Part shown: positions 32,009 to 43,985 of the stretch, piece by piece
How positions within the stretch are numbered: position 1 is the stretch's first letter
Layout: each line of letters starts with the position of its first letter
NCBI GenBank assembly: GCA_003952965.2
Contig: CM025851.1
Coordinates: 25,359,635 to 25,423,634 of the forward strand
Origin: Morella rubra
Taxonomy: Eukaryota; Streptophyta; Magnoliopsida; Fagales; Myricaceae
Length of the DNA: 64,000 bases
Direction: 5' to 3'
Translations under genes and position numbers: made by a program
The notes under the pieces: generated by a model
Databases searched by the model: none
Told to the model about the DNA's origin: nothing
Seen by the model: the letters and a program-made list of their open reading frames with translations, nothing else

Positions 32009-33561
32009 TGTAGAAAGAATGCAAATGGAAGAATGTGAGAGAATTCTGTGTATTTCAAATGTGTATAGAGTTGTATAAGGACTGGTCTATTATAGGTGAA
32101 AAGGCCAAAGAATAAAAAGTAATGCAATAATTATGGAATAATTACAAAATGCAAAGAATCAATTAGAATCGTCTAATTGCTAAACTTGGGGACTACTCAA
32201 GAGTGATGCCCAATTAATGAGATATATGAAAATATATCTCTGAGATATATGGTAATATATCTCAACATCCCCCTCAAACTCATGGTGATGATGTAGAAGT
32301 CAACTAGAGTTTGCTAACAAGATCACTAAGACGACCAGGAGGATGAGACTTTGTGAAGATGTCAGCAACCTGATTGGCAGAAGTAACAGCTCATAGGTGA
32401 AGAGTGTCATCGCTCAAATGTTGCCGGATGAAGTGGCAATCAATCTTGATATGCTTAATACGTTCATGAAAAACATCATTATGGGCAATCTGAATACCCC
32501 TCTGATTGTCACAATGAAGGGGAGAACTAGAGAGCTGAGGGGCATCCATGTTAGTTAGTAGGCGGCGTAACCATAGGAGCTCAGAAGTAGCATTAGTAAG
32601 CACGCGATACTCAACCTCACTAGAAGAACAAGCAACAGATGTATGTTTCTTACTCCGTCATGAAATGAGAGAAAAGCCGAGTAAGAAGCAGTAGCCGGTG
32701 GTAGAATGACGATTTGTAGGATCACCTACCAATCGACATTGGAATAGGCACAAAGGTCAAGAGAAAAATCCCCAGATACATAGCACCAAAGTTTCCTCCC
32801 TTTAAGGAAAACCGTCATAGTTGAAGCCCAAAGAATGTAATTTGTCCCATCCAAAATGATATCAATAAGCTAAGTGACATCATTGGAGGAAGATATAGTC
32901 GAGGGTCCAAGAAAATAAATAGATCCGAAAAGTATACCAAAAGGCAATGATCGAAGGTCAACTTGAAGGTAACGATGCTGAGGTGGAGGTGAACCGGTCG
33001 GGCTTGAGTAAGAATGCCCAAATAGGGAATCAAGAGAGAAAATTCTAAAGACAAGGCCCAAAGAGAAGACCCAATATGCTGACCTTAACAATAGACAGGA
33101 CCAAACATGCAGACGCGAGGATTGATGTGAAATTTTACCAAACCAAAGAACATTGTTGGATGAACATCTAAGTGATGGTAGTTGGCATGAGCGATCTTCG
33201 AAGAGCTCCAAAAAGACAAGGATAGTGGCAGGACAGTGAGGGACAAGAAAAAAACACAGCAACTAGAATCTCTCACAAGGAAGGAGGCTAAGAGGGTCAC
33301 TAGGATTCTGGTGGCTTTGATACTGTGTAGAAAGAATGCAAGCGGAAGAATTTGAGAGAGTTCTGTGTATTTCAAATGTTTATAGATTGTACAAGGATTG
33401 GCCTATTTATAGGTGAAGAGGCCAAAGAAGAAAAAGTAATGCAATAATTACAGAATAATTACAATATGGAAAGAGTCAATTAGAATCTTCTGATTGCTAA
33501 ACTTGAGGATTACTCAACAGTGATGCCCAAGTAATGAAATATATGAAAATATATATCAACA
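32009..33561 (-). mobile_element. Internally deleted Ty1/copia element with both LTRs
   Basis: LTRs at 32009-32267 and 33326-33561 both begin TGTAGAAAGAATGCAA and end in CAACA on the plus strand. The minus-strand polypurine tract (GAGTTTGAGGGGGA, 32268-32281) adjoins the left LTR. A degenerate primer-binding site (CAGTATCAAAGCC, ~33313-33325) adjoins the right one. The internal region is only ~1.06 kb and keeps gag and RNase H pieces. Flanking 5-mers (GTAAT and GGGAT) do not match, so no target duplication is claimed. Confidence 0.8.
32380..33320 (-). pseudogene. copia gag fragment joined to RNase H fragment
   Basis: Reading the minus strand, a leader (33320-32880) leads to a gag-like DGTNYILWASTMTVFLKGRK ending LWCYVSGD (about 32862-32770). 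This is followed almost at once by RNase H-type sequence: CAYSNVDW, then SELLWLRRLLTNMDAPQ, LHCDNQRGIQIAHNDVFHER and IKHIKIDCHFIRQHL. Protease, integrase and most of RT are missing, so an internal deletion fused the two ends of the polyprotein. Frameshifts between 32620 and 32760 also break it. Confidence 0.75.
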
Positions 33562-34114
33562 GGGATAATCTAAGTAATCCAACCTAGACCCACTTCCAGC
33601 GGTTAACCCTCAGCTCTTTGAGATTCTTCTTATAAACTCTTCAAGAACGTCTCTGTTCTTCAACACTGAGAACTCTGGCAGCCAAACTCCCACAAGAAGG
33701 TTGGTTTCAATGATGATTGAATCTAGATAATTGGAGAAAATCTGAACTGTTTATGTGCACGAATATCTAAAGAATTTTCTCTCTCTACAGAGGAGGCTTG
33801 AATTTGAATAAAGCTTGGAATGATCTCTTCAAATTTTTTGGTCTATCTCTCTGTGTATTTATAGAGTTGGTTGAGTTCTATTTAAAAAAGAATTCTAAAC
33901 GAAAGGAAATATCTCAAAATGAAAATTTTGAAATCGTTTGGAAATTTTGTTAGAGACTTTGCTTTGTTTTTAGCTCTTCATCTTGATGATGTCCTTATCC
34001 TTTCAAACTTTTAAAGACTCCTTAATCTATTGAATACTTTGACCAAACTTAAAATACAATTCAATTTGAATTTAAATTTTGACATGAAATTATGCCAACA
34101 TTACAATACTAACA
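33562..34114. other. Non-coding stretch inside the inverted repeat
   Basis: No gene seen. Text such as 'ttcttcaacactgagaactctgg' is LTR-like, but no partner was identified. Confidence 0.4.
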
Positions 34115-34300
34115 GTTAGAACACGTAATATGTTTCCATCAATTGCTAAATGGAAAATGTGGTGGGGTCTCGAATTTAATAGTTAGTATTGTACAGGTCT
34201 ACAGGTCTTCAAATCAAAAAATTAGGAGCATATGTCTTGATTCCAAATCTCCTTAAAGCACATGTATGTTATTTGCAACATAGCTAGCCTAAATATAAAA
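34115..34300 (-). repeat. Right arm of the imperfect inverted repeat
   Basis: Inverse partner of 31295-31455, with several indels. Conserved blocks include 'caaaaaattaggag' and 'tcttgattcc'. Confidence 0.5.
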
Positions 34301-35087
34301 ACCTTACATCAGCAAAACAAACACGTGATAATGTTTCCCTAATTAGGTAACTTCTTCCATTCTAAGGTTAATGAAGTTTTATCTTATCTTTTAGAACTTT
34401 TAGGCAATAATTAAAAACACATCTTATCTTTTTATAGGCCCTAGTTGTAGGATTAAAGCTTAGTGTCCACAATCTTACTTTTCAATCTTTGATCATGACT
34501 GATCACATGTCTATAAGTTTCGGATTCGTGGTTGTACCAATTGTGAGCAATAGAAGTGGCTAATGAAGTGCTTTATTTTGGAACAGATCCTAAAGAAAAG
34601 ACTACTCATCTTAAATGGTATTAGCCTACTATTAATTAGTAGCCGCTTGATTTCACGTTTGTCTAATTTGATAATAGCGAAATTAACAACTGAACAATTT
34701 TTATAGAGCAACAATGGCTAGTCATGTGATCTTGAGCTTAAAGAACAAATGCCGGATATTGTTCCAAGTGCACGACGCTGATTCGGACCGGATATTGGAA
34801 TTTCAATACTTCTATTCAAGATATGGCCTTTTGTGAGCTGTTTCATTGGGGAATCAGATTTTTCTTTTACCTTGAAAGGGGAGCTGTGGACGGATAAGAA
34901 TGGTATTTCCATAGTTAAATTTAAATTTAAGATGTGTTGGTAACTGATATAAATTGATTATGATATTATTTCTCGTGGATTAGTGTGATTTAGTCCGTGA
35001 AAATTAGATGAATATCTTTTTTTTTTCTGCGTCAAAATTAGATCAATATCAGTAAATCAAAAGTTGTTTATAAGTGCACTACACATT
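34301..35087. other. Non-coding stretch
   Basis: No gene recognised. Minus-strand open frames at 34511-34714 and 34718-34912 show no family resemblance. Confidence 0.5.
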
Positions 35088-35091
35088 AATG

Positions 35092-36585
35092 CAGAGAAAT
35101 GGGCTACAGGCATCTGCTCTATGTACTCACGCTGCGCTTCTGGCTGACTGTTTTTGGGTTCACGCTGATACAGTTTATACTATTTTGCTCTATGGAGTGG
35201 AATTCAGAAGCCATGGAGGGCTTAAAGTCCGTATCAGAAACTGGTTGTCTCCTTGTCTCAATTCTCAAACAGTAAAATCTAGCCGCATGCTGGTGAAAGT
35301 ATTTTTAAAGTGACGTTTGGATTCTAAAGTTTTAATTTAATAAAATAATCTCACATCTTATCAAATTATCTCTTTATATTATAATAAATATAAAAATTTA
35401 TTCAAATCATCTCTTCCATTCTTTTTTCACTGAATCTCACAAACTCTCCAGCAATTCTGATACTCTTCGTATGGGAGTCTCGTATTTTCTGTCGAGCTTA
35501 TCATAATTTTACATTAATTATTCTGCACTTTCAAGATATATATTTTATTGGCGAATGAAATGTGCACTTTCAATTGCATGACTCGGTCAAGAAAAGTCCA
35601 GGATTACAACTTTACAAGGAGTAGTACTTTTTTGTTGTTTGCTAGGCTAAGCCACTTGCCACTAATACACACGTGGAGGAATCTCTTCACATTATTTTCC
35701 CACATATTTCGATAGTGGAAACTCTTAGTGTCTGCATTTTCTTTTTCTGGGTAGTTAGGATTCACTGTTTTCGGTTGACCATAAACTCGGCCAGTTATTT
35801 AAATTACCAAATGAACAAAATTCCTCTGATCAAGCTCCCTTGATCAGTCAATTCCTAGAGTCTAATTAAACTCTATGGACGTTATATATAGTTTTTGGTG
35901 CACTGAAGGAATTACAAGACAGCTAGAATATTGGGATTTAATTCTGTCTACTATTATAAGTACCCTTTCGATATCTAAACCAAAATTTAAGTAAAATAAT
36001 GAAGATGAACAATATTTAAAGGTTATCTTTTTCCTTCTTTTTTTTGATAAAAAGAAACGCAGTTGCATTTTGTCTTTGTGTACTAAGTTTGGATGGAGCT
36101 ACCCAGTTGAAAAAAAGTACCGAGTGAACCGACCCCATAGAGTAACTATATATATCATTTCAGTCAATTAAAACTTGTCTGCGGGAGAGATTCGAACTCG
36201 CTCTTACTCATTGAATACAGTTCATCTAAGAGTCAAAAACTGTCTTTCCAACCATTAACTTATCTTGGGAGCAAATAAAGATTGTTATCATGATCGTTTT
36301 GTGATGTCCCCAAATTTTCATAATATATTTTTTTGATGAAACTCCAACTCCAAATACTTACCCTTAAAATTTGGATTAGGATTACTAATGATTAAAGTTA
36401 ATTAGTTGATGTTTTCAAAAATTTTGAAAATCGTAGAGATTTTTAATTAGGGTAGAAACTTAACGCAGATTAATTTCAATTTAATTTTTATTTTCTATTT
36501 CTTGTTCTAAAAGCTTGATTCGGCACTAATGGATCATCAAAGTAGTTTTGCATCTGTTCTTAATTTGACCCCACGAATGGTACTA
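35092..36585 (+). pseudogene. HKT: HKT remnant, exon 1 end and intron 1 only
   Basis: Sequence at 35092-35235 matches HKT exon 1 of the 27-kb copy (TVFGFTLIQFILF.SMEWNSEAMEGL) with small deletions. 35446-35610 matches the end of exon 1 plus the start of intron 1, and 36508-36585 matches the end of intron 1 (28345-28415). A ~125-bp AT-rich insertion (about 35315-35440) splits exon 1. No exon 2 or 3 follows. This is a degraded tandem HKT copy with no coding capacity. Confidence 0.75.
36165..36280 (-). mobile_element. Possible tRNA-derived SINE fragment
   Basis: On the minus strand AAGTTAATGGTTGG and GAGTTCGAATCTC are spaced ~65 bases apart, as A- and B-box-like motifs. It lies within the remnant intron of the second HKT copy and is absent from the 27-kb copy. 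Weak support: no clear tail or target duplication. Confidence 0.35.
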
Positions 36586-36820
36586 CTATTCAATATTCAT
36601 GCCATTGGGTTTCAAATAAAGATCCTCACACGCTTAGATAAAAGAAAACAAAAGATTCTCACACAGTTTGAGAAAAGAAAACAAAAGAATACTCTCACAC
36701 TATATGGGAATAAAGTCGATATTCTCCTATTCTGCTTAATAATTAATTCCTGTCTTTTTTTTTTAATCAAAACCTTAATTTTATTCCAACAAAAAAACAA
36801 AGTACGAGAAAAATTACAAA

Positions 36821-38690
36821 TCATAATGGTGGATCTGCACCAGCATGCACCCAAGACAACTTAAGAAAATGCTCACTACTATAGGGGTTGCTAGCCGAAC
36901 CAAATTCGGCAGCGGCCCAATGAGCAAGTTGGTGCACAACTACATTTGCACCTTTAGGAGTATGGACAGCTTGCCAGCTGTCCATTTTATTGCAAACATG
37001 CACAATCTCAGAAATCATACTATAGATCCTCCATTCCGTTCTAATAGGCTACATCTGAATATCCTTAGTCACAATTGCAGAGTCCCCTTCCAAAATAATA
37101 TCCCGAAATCCCATCTGCATGGCAAAATCAATTCCCAATTTTGCTGCAGCAACCTCTCCTTCTAACGGTTGAACTGCCTCTATCTTTTCAAACTTGGAAC
37201 CTTTCACCACACCATTAGAATCTCTAATGAGTGCAACGATAATAGCAAATTGATCTCGAATAGCCACATCTACATTGACCTTGACCTTCCCATTAGGTGG
37301 AGCCTTCCAAACATACTTCCCTTGTACCAAAGAATTCTTCTGTTGCCAAGCATGCCAATGATCACAACTAAGCTTCCCAGCCTGAGATGCCAACTCCTAC
37401 ACCCCGCATAACTTCCCCTTATGAACAACACAATTCCTCGCCATCCACAACAAATCTATAGCAATCATAGCAAAGAGTTGAAAACGATGTTGATCCTCCA
37501 ATGCAATGCCTATAAGCTGATGTGGATGACACACTTTTTGCACCTAATCTGGAACGGAACCCATGCTGAATCTCACTATATTAATTTGTTGTGGGGATTC
37601 GCTCCAAATGGCTTGACTATATGGACACAAAAATAATAAATGGTGAATGGTTTCAGGAGCCTCCCCACACAATGAACAACTTGCCTCATCATTTTCATCA
37701 CAATAATTCCCTATCCTCTCTGCCACCCTCACCTTTGTCGGCAACATATCCCATAAAACCTTCCAAAGCAATAACTTTATACGTTCATGTATCAATAACC
37801 TCCAAAGATCTCTCCATACCTGAGCAGATATCATGGGTATCCCAGGAGAACATCGAGGTACTAGCCACTGATGTACTAACTTCACAGTAAAGTCCCCCGA
37901 AGATTGTAACTTCCAAAACACTTTATCTGCATGCCCTTGTCCAGCCACTTTTATTTTAAGAATTTCAGTTGCCGATTCATGTGTAAAAAGGCGCCTATCC
38001 TCTGCTAAGTTCCAACTACATCCATCATCTTGCAGAAGATCCTTCACGGTGACAACATCTCCCAGTCCCATGTCATCCCTAAGACTCGGTCTGAACCCAA
38101 AAATCGTAGGAACCGAAGGATCCCTATCAAGTGCAATATCCTGCCCACTCCCCACTTGAAAACACATCCCATTTTTTAGCACCTCTCAAGCTTTAACGAT
38201 GCTTGTCCACACCCAAGAGGAATTTCCAGTTGCTTCCGCTTGCCAAAAGTCTCTACCTTTCAAGTACTTCCCATGTAGCACCCTCACCCACAAACTTTCT
38301 TTTTTAGTGATCAGTTTACAAGCCAACTTCGAGATCAAAGTATGATTAAGCTCAGAAAATCGCCTAATACCCAACCCCCCTTCACATTTAGGAAGATAGA
38401 TGGTTGACCAGGCCTTCAAAGTCAAGTGTCTATCTTGCTCCTCAGAATATCCCCACCAAAAAAATTTTAACGCCCTATCAAGTTCCTTACACCATGATTG
38501 TGACACCAAATAGAAACTCATCAAATAGGAAGGTGTAGTACTAGCCACAGACTTAATCATTACTGCTCTCCCTACTTGTGATAAACATTTAGCCTTCCAC
38601 CTGAAAGCTTATGAAAAATTTTTTTTATATCCGCAATAGCATGTGTACGTTTCTAGGAATCAATAAAGGTAGTCCAAGATGCTTGGCCTT
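36821..38690 (-). pseudogene. LINE polyprotein C-terminal half (RT end, zf-RVT, RNase H-like)
   Basis: From the N-terminal side: KAKHLGLP-type text (38690-38570, frameshifted), then MIKSVASTTPSYLMSFYLVS and KFFWWGYSEEQDRHL (38560-38186). A zf-RVT region comes next (38182-37544) with RIKLLLWKVLWDMLPTK and CSLCGEAPETIHHLLFLC, where the Cys/His ligands are intact. The RNase H-like region (37393-37049) has KVKVNVDVA and VAAAKLGIDFAMQMG, and the tail ends in WVHAGADPPL with stop 36821-36823. The frame is broken at 38184, near 37450 and near 37035. Confidence 0.85.
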
Positions 38691-38715
38691 GGGGAGCAAT
38701 TCTTTTAATCGAAGA

Positions 38716-40160
38716 TGTTAGCCCAAGGTTGTTTTGCAAATAATCCATAATTAATTTTGATGATAACAAAATTCTAAGTACTTTGAAGACTTTTAGATTT
38801 TATCTTGTCATTCCACTATTTCTAAAATATATTTCAAAAGATTGAGGTTATTTCTTTAAATTATTTTTAAGTGTACTTGAACACCATTACACAATTTTTC
38901 CACTTTCAAGATCATTATTTTCCTTGAAGTGTGGTATGAAAACCTTTTCATAATTGGTGAAGTTATATGGGACGAGTTTTGGTGTCGACACATTGCACTA
39001 AGTGCAAGACACTGTCACACAGTGAGGTGCCAGTGTGGAAGTGTCTTTATTCAGCACATGTAGGCCATGTGTTACAAGTGTGACAGCACATAAGTCATCA
39101 TGTGCGACTGGGCGAATTTCCAACGGCAATACCTTTCCTCCGGCAAAAGGAAGGAACGACACAACTGCAATGCTACTTGTGGGCTTATGAAGACCTAGCA
39201 ACTAAGAAGAAGAGAGATAGAGAGAGAAAGCAAGGATTTGTGCTAACTTGAACTTACCAAGGACGCTAGATCTTGCTCACTTATTTCAACAAGACAAATT
39301 GTGTCGACACATCACTTATCTAGTCTCTTTGCTTTCATTTGAAGACCTTTGATGACAAAGAGAAGAATGAGATTTCATCATGAAGAGAGAGATCCAACAC
39401 ATTCCTATTGTTAGATTGACGATCTAGCCTCCAAAGAGAGAGAGATTTCTTGAAGAAGAGAGCAAAGCCCTAATTTCTAGAGAGAGAAAGTTCTTTGAAG
39501 AAGAGGGAAAACCACGTCTACCAAGAAAGCTTGTGCACCCACCTACCAAACTTTAGCTTTCCTTTGAGAATCTTGTCTTCTTGCACTCTATTGAGCTTTT
39601 CACTTGCTGATTTGACTTAGAGAGCCATTCCACACTTTCCACTTGCATATTCGGCTTTGTGAGCCATTCTTCATTGTACTATCTATTATAAAATATTTGA
39701 GTGTTGGGAAAACACTTGTCCTACTTGTGAGAGTAGAAGAAATCCCTTGGGTTTTGGAATTTGTGAGAGAGTTGAAGCGTGAGCTCGAAAAACGCTTTGT
39801 AAAGGTTCCTTAGCACCCGGAAGCTAAGGTGTATTTGCTATTTGGAGAATAGTGAAGGAAGCCCAAGGAAGTCAATAGCCTTGGGGGTGGACATAGGCAA
39901 GTGTTGGCTGAACCACCTAAAAATACGGTGTCATCTCTCTAACTCTATCTCTCTTACATTTCAGTACATATTCATACTTGTGGAGATTTATGCTTTATGC
40001 TTTATCATTATTGCATATATTTTGCTTAGCATTATACACATTCAGATCTGCATTATTAATTGTTAAAAATGGCTATTTTTCAGATCTGGGTTTTTATTAA
40101 AAAAAGGACTAAGTTTTTGATAAACCAATTCACCCCGCTCTTGGGTTATTATTTAGAGTT
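38716..40160 (+). mobile_element. Probable solo LTR (SIRE-like) inserted in the LINE
   Basis: The insertion starts TGTTAGCCCAAGG, includes 'ttttgatgataacaaa' early and 'ccaattcaccccgctcttggg' at the end, features common to plant SIRE-type LTRs in plus orientation. It separates two adjoining parts of the LINE reverse transcriptase. No internal retrotransposon sequence or second LTR adjoins. The right edge is approximate and no target duplication was confirmed. A near-copy lies at 42631-43985. Confidence 0.6.
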
Positions 40161-40476
40161 TCAAAAGCTGATCCAAAATAAGAATTATCACTTGCCCTCG
40201 GAAATTCTTACTGAAATGCATCGAAGATTTCTCTTTATTCAATTTTTGGCTTGACCACTTTATGTACTTTTCAAGACAATCATCAAGCTTTTTTGCCTCA
40301 CAGACTAACGCCTTTGCAAACAGAAGGAGATCATCCACAAAAAGAAGATGGGACACACTAGGAGAGTACCTTTTTGCTCTTTGCACAATAAGAGTCAAGA
40401 TAAAATTTCCTAACAAATAATTAATTCCAGTCTCAGTAGACGAAGTACCACGTCTAAATATTTGGGAGGTCGCCAA

Positions 40477-40737
40477 ACTGTACTAGAATAAACTAGACCA
40501 AACAGCTAACCATACAATTAGAATCCTAGGAATATTCTTCTTTAGTTTAAAAACAAAAAAGGAAAAGACCTAAAAAAGTGGGCATTTTCAGCCCATAAAC
40601 GAAGTCCAGATTTTGACTTCAACTCAACAAGCTAGCTAGCGCACTTTACACGCAGATCTTTATATTTAGATTATCTTCCGCAAAATGATTTTTAAGGGAT
40701 CGACTTATACACCATTAACTTATAATATTCAAACATA
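40477..40737. other. Non-coding spacer before CACTA-2
   Basis: Repeated almost unchanged at 44246-44502. No gene seen. Confidence 0.6.
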
Positions 40738-41965
40738 CACTACAAAAAATTGACTTTTAGTGACAAAACATTTTGTCATTAAAAGTCAAAATTTCGACTA
40801 AAAGTATTAGTGACGAAATTTTTTCGTCACAGCTCTGTCAGTGAAAGAGCATCACGAAATGTCTTTCATGACGAAACCTGAATTTCATCACAAAAAATTT
40901 TTAGTGACGGAAAAATTTTCGTCACTAAATAAATGATCAATCGGTCAGTGAAAACAAAGTGATGGATCGGTCGGAACAGTGTCCAATCGGTATTTGTTTG
41001 CAATGATTGAACGGGTACCATGACTAATCGACACATTTAACAAATGGCACGGTAAAGAAATAAATGATCGATCATTTTAGTAACACGATCGGACATTTTA
41101 TATAAGCAATTGATCACATAAGTTTAACGATCAATCGTTATACCAAAATTGATCAGTCGTTCTATTTCTCCACCGATCGTCACTTATGGTACTGACAGAT
41201 CGCTTGCACGTATCGATCGTTTATGTTACTGATCGATCGATTTTTCTTTTTAATATTGGCGATCGAACGGTTATTTAACGATCGATCGGTTATCGATGCT
41301 CGAACGGTGGTAATAGAATCGATTTTTTAAAAAAATCAATAGTAATAGAAAATATTATATAACATATTATACAATACAATACTCACATTAATAAACATCA
41401 ATAATAACAAATAGTGATCCGTAATTAAATGAAAAATAATATCGTAATAATACATAATCACAAAGCTATTACAACATACATGCATCTACCTTTTTTAACC
41501 CCTAAAATGGCTGAATAGTCGATTTGACATGTCGCTCATTTTCTTCTCGATTGTAGAGGACATTTTCTTCTCCAACTCCTTTGATATTGCTGCTCGTAAC
41601 CGCTCTTACTCCTTTCACATGCACTCTTGTTCCTTTTGCATGCGCTCCTCGTGCTCCATCGCATGCGTCTTGCTCTCTTTTCATGCGCTCCACCTGCTTC
41701 AACCAGATGCATTCTTGCTCCACCCGCTGCTCTTCACGGTGGTCCCTTAGCATGGCCTCCATCTCAGCTTGCTTCTTCACAAATTCTTGCAAGTCTTTTC
41801 TCTACAGCTCTCATCACTTCTATCCCTTGCCTTTGCTAGCTGGTGTTGTAGATTAGAAGACTGTGTAGTTAAAGTTGATTTTAACAAATCCCAGAACATA
41901 TCCCACTTCTTGCCTAATATCCTTCAAAAGTCTTCCCTTCTAAGAAGGCATCCATATTCAAAAAA
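40738..41965 (-). mobile_element. Truncated extra copy of the CACTA-2 end
   Basis: It begins CACTACAAAAAATTGAC, has GTGACGAAA/TTTCGTCAC units, then a decayed GATCGATCG array (40930-41320). The last exon of the TNPA-like gene follows on the minus strand, and the copy is cut off near 41965. The same sequence recurs from 44503. It is part of a tandem duplication of this whole area. Confidence 0.8.
41490..41965 (-). pseudogene. TNPA-like last-exon fragment (coiled coil)
   Basis: Minus-strand MQEFVKKQAEMEAMLRDHRE and EEQRVEQECIWL match the coiled-coil exon of CACTA-1 gene 3 (24000-24140). Frameshifts follow and the C-terminal MSDMSN-type end is out of frame. It has no upstream exons. Confidence 0.75.
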
Positions 41966-41989
41966 TGACAATAATGCCATTAAAGTAGA

Positions 41990-42630
41990 TAAACTCGGAA
42001 ATTCTTACTGAAATGCATCGAAGATTTCTCTTTATTCAATTTTTGGCTTGACCACTTCATGTACTTTTCAAGACAATCATCAGCCACTTTTATTTTAAGA
42101 ATTTCAGTTGCCGATTCATGTGTAAAAAGGCGCCTATCCTCTGCTAAGTTCCAACTACATCCATCATCTTGCAGAAGATCCTTCACGGTGACGCCTTCAT
42201 CCCTAAGACTCGGTCTGAACCCAAAAATCGTAGGAACCGAAGGATCCCTATCAAGTGCAATATCCTGCCCACTCCCCACTTGAAAACACATCCCATTTTT
42301 TAGCACCTCTCAAGCTTTAACGATGCTTGTCCACACCCAAGAGGAATTTCCAGTTGCTTCCGCTTGCCAAAAGTCTCTAGGTAGCACCCTCACCCACAAA
42401 CTTTCTTTTTTAGTGATCAGTTTACAAGCCAACTTCGAGATCAAAGTATGATTAAGCTCAGAAAATCGCCTAATACCCAACCCCCCTTCACATTTAGGAA
42501 GATAGATGGTTGACCAGGCCTTCAAAGTCAAGAGTCAAGATCAAACATGATTGTGACCTAACTCAAATAATTAACTTTAATCATTACTGCTCTCCCTACT
42601 TGTGATAAACATTTAGCCTTCCATCCTGTT
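41990..42630 (-). pseudogene. Rearranged second copy of the LINE
   Basis: Matches 37945-38560 with small deletions, but is fused at ~42090 to the RT piece that lies 2 kb away in the first copy. The open frame 41980-42306 therefore joins the zf-RVT-side text (FGFRPSLRD, ATEILKIKVA) directly to DDCLEKYMKWSSQKLNKEK. The order is impossible for a functional LINE and indicates rearrangement or misassembly. Confidence 0.75.
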
Positions 42631-43985
42631 AGACCTTGATATCCGTAGCCTAGAAATCGGTAGTCTAGCAATAATTTGCCCAAGGAGATGATAACAAAAT
42701 TCTATGTTTTGAAGGATTTTAGATTTTACTGTCAATCCACTATTTCTAAAATATATTTCAAAAGATTGAGGTTATTTCTTTAAATTATTTTTAAGTGTAC
42801 TTGAACACCATTACACAAGTTGATAGATCAATTTTTCATATTATAGGTGCTTAAAGAAGTGTTGGATGGATTGGACACTTTCAAGCTAACCGACACATTG
42901 ACGACACATTGCACTTGCTCCAGAATGCCATACAGCATTTTCAAACTGAAATATTGAAGACTGTCGACACATTGCACTAGAGCATTTTCCAGGCCAAGTT
43001 TTAATGTGCAACATAACAGTCGACACATGACAATTTGCAGAAATCCTGGAAACGCCAGATCATCCAAAATGTTCAAAAAGGGAACCCTCCATTTTTGATG
43101 ACCGTTGAAGCCTAGGGGCTATAAGAAGAATGAGATAGAGAGAGAAAGAAGGAATCATCATTCAAAATCTACCTCCAAAGAGAGAAAAGCAGATCCAAAG
43201 ATCATTGCTGATTCCTTCAAGACAAAAGCTCATTGTTAATCTTAATTGACGATCTAGCCTCCAAAGAGGAGAGTTTCTTGAAGAAGAGACAACACACTTG
43301 CACACGTGCCCTAATTTCTAGAGAGAGAAAGTGCTTTGAAGAAGAGGAAAACCACCTACCAAGAAAGCTTGTGCTCCCACTACCAAACTTTAGATTTCCT
43401 TCAAGAATCTTGTCTTCTTGCACTTTATTGAGCTTTCACATTTGGCTTAGAGAGGTTGTGAGCTTTCCATTGCTATTCGGCTTTGTGAGCCATTCTTCAT
43501 TGTATTATCTATTATAAAATATTTGAGTGTTGGGAAAACACTTGTCCTACTTTGAGAGTAGAAGAAATCCCTTGGATTTTGGAATTTGTGAGAGAGTTGA
43601 AGCGTGAGCTCGAAAACGCTTTGTAAAGGTTCCTTAGCACCCGGAAGCTAAGGTGTATTTGCTATTTGGAGAATAGTGAAGGAAGCCCAAGGAAGTCAAT
43701 AGCCTTGGGGGTGGACATAGGCAAGTGTTGGCTGAACCACCTAAAAATACGGTGTCATCTCTCTAACTCTATCTCTCTTACATTTCAGTACATATTCATA
43801 CTTGTGGAGATTTATGCTTTATGCTTTATCATTATTGCATATATTTTGCTTAGCATTATACACATTCAGATCTGCATTATTAATTGTTAAAAAGGCTATT
43901 TTTCAGATCTGGGTTTTTATTAAAAAAGGACTAAGTTTTTGATAAACCAATTTTCTTGGGTTATTATTTAGAGTTTCAAAAGCTG
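42631..43985 (+). mobile_element. Second copy of the probable solo LTR
   Basis: A direct repeat of 38716-40160 with scattered short deletions. From about 43640 to 43900 the two copies are almost identical, including an identical 74-codon chance frame (39842-40066 and 43666-43890). This supports a very recent duplication or an assembly duplicate. Confidence 0.6.

Larger units (their letters stand above)
36757..40476 (-). mobile_element. LINE (non-LTR retrotransposon), 5'-truncated, split by an LTR
   Basis: Minus-strand pieces of one LINE lie in order: an RT fragment with the catalytic-type HLLFVDDLLLFAKA (40153-40476), then after a 1.4-kb insertion the RT C-terminal region, a zf-RVT region and an RNase H-like domain. 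An A-tail is visible as a T run on the plus strand near 36757. The 5' half (endonuclease and early RT) is missing. Confidence 0.85.

Noticed and set aside
33562..33960. LTR of a further retrotransposon around the deleted copia element
   Set aside because: Only LTR-like wording was seen; no partner repeat, primer site or polypurine tract was found.
39842..40066. 74-codon frame, identical again at 43666-43890
   Set aside because: It lies within LTR sequence and has no family resemblance. Identity reflects the recent tandem duplication, not selection.
41529..41856. Leu/Ser/Cys/His-rich plus-strand frames (also 45335-45762 and minus-strand 23930-24287)
   Set aside because: They are antisense shadows of the TNPA-like coiled coil.
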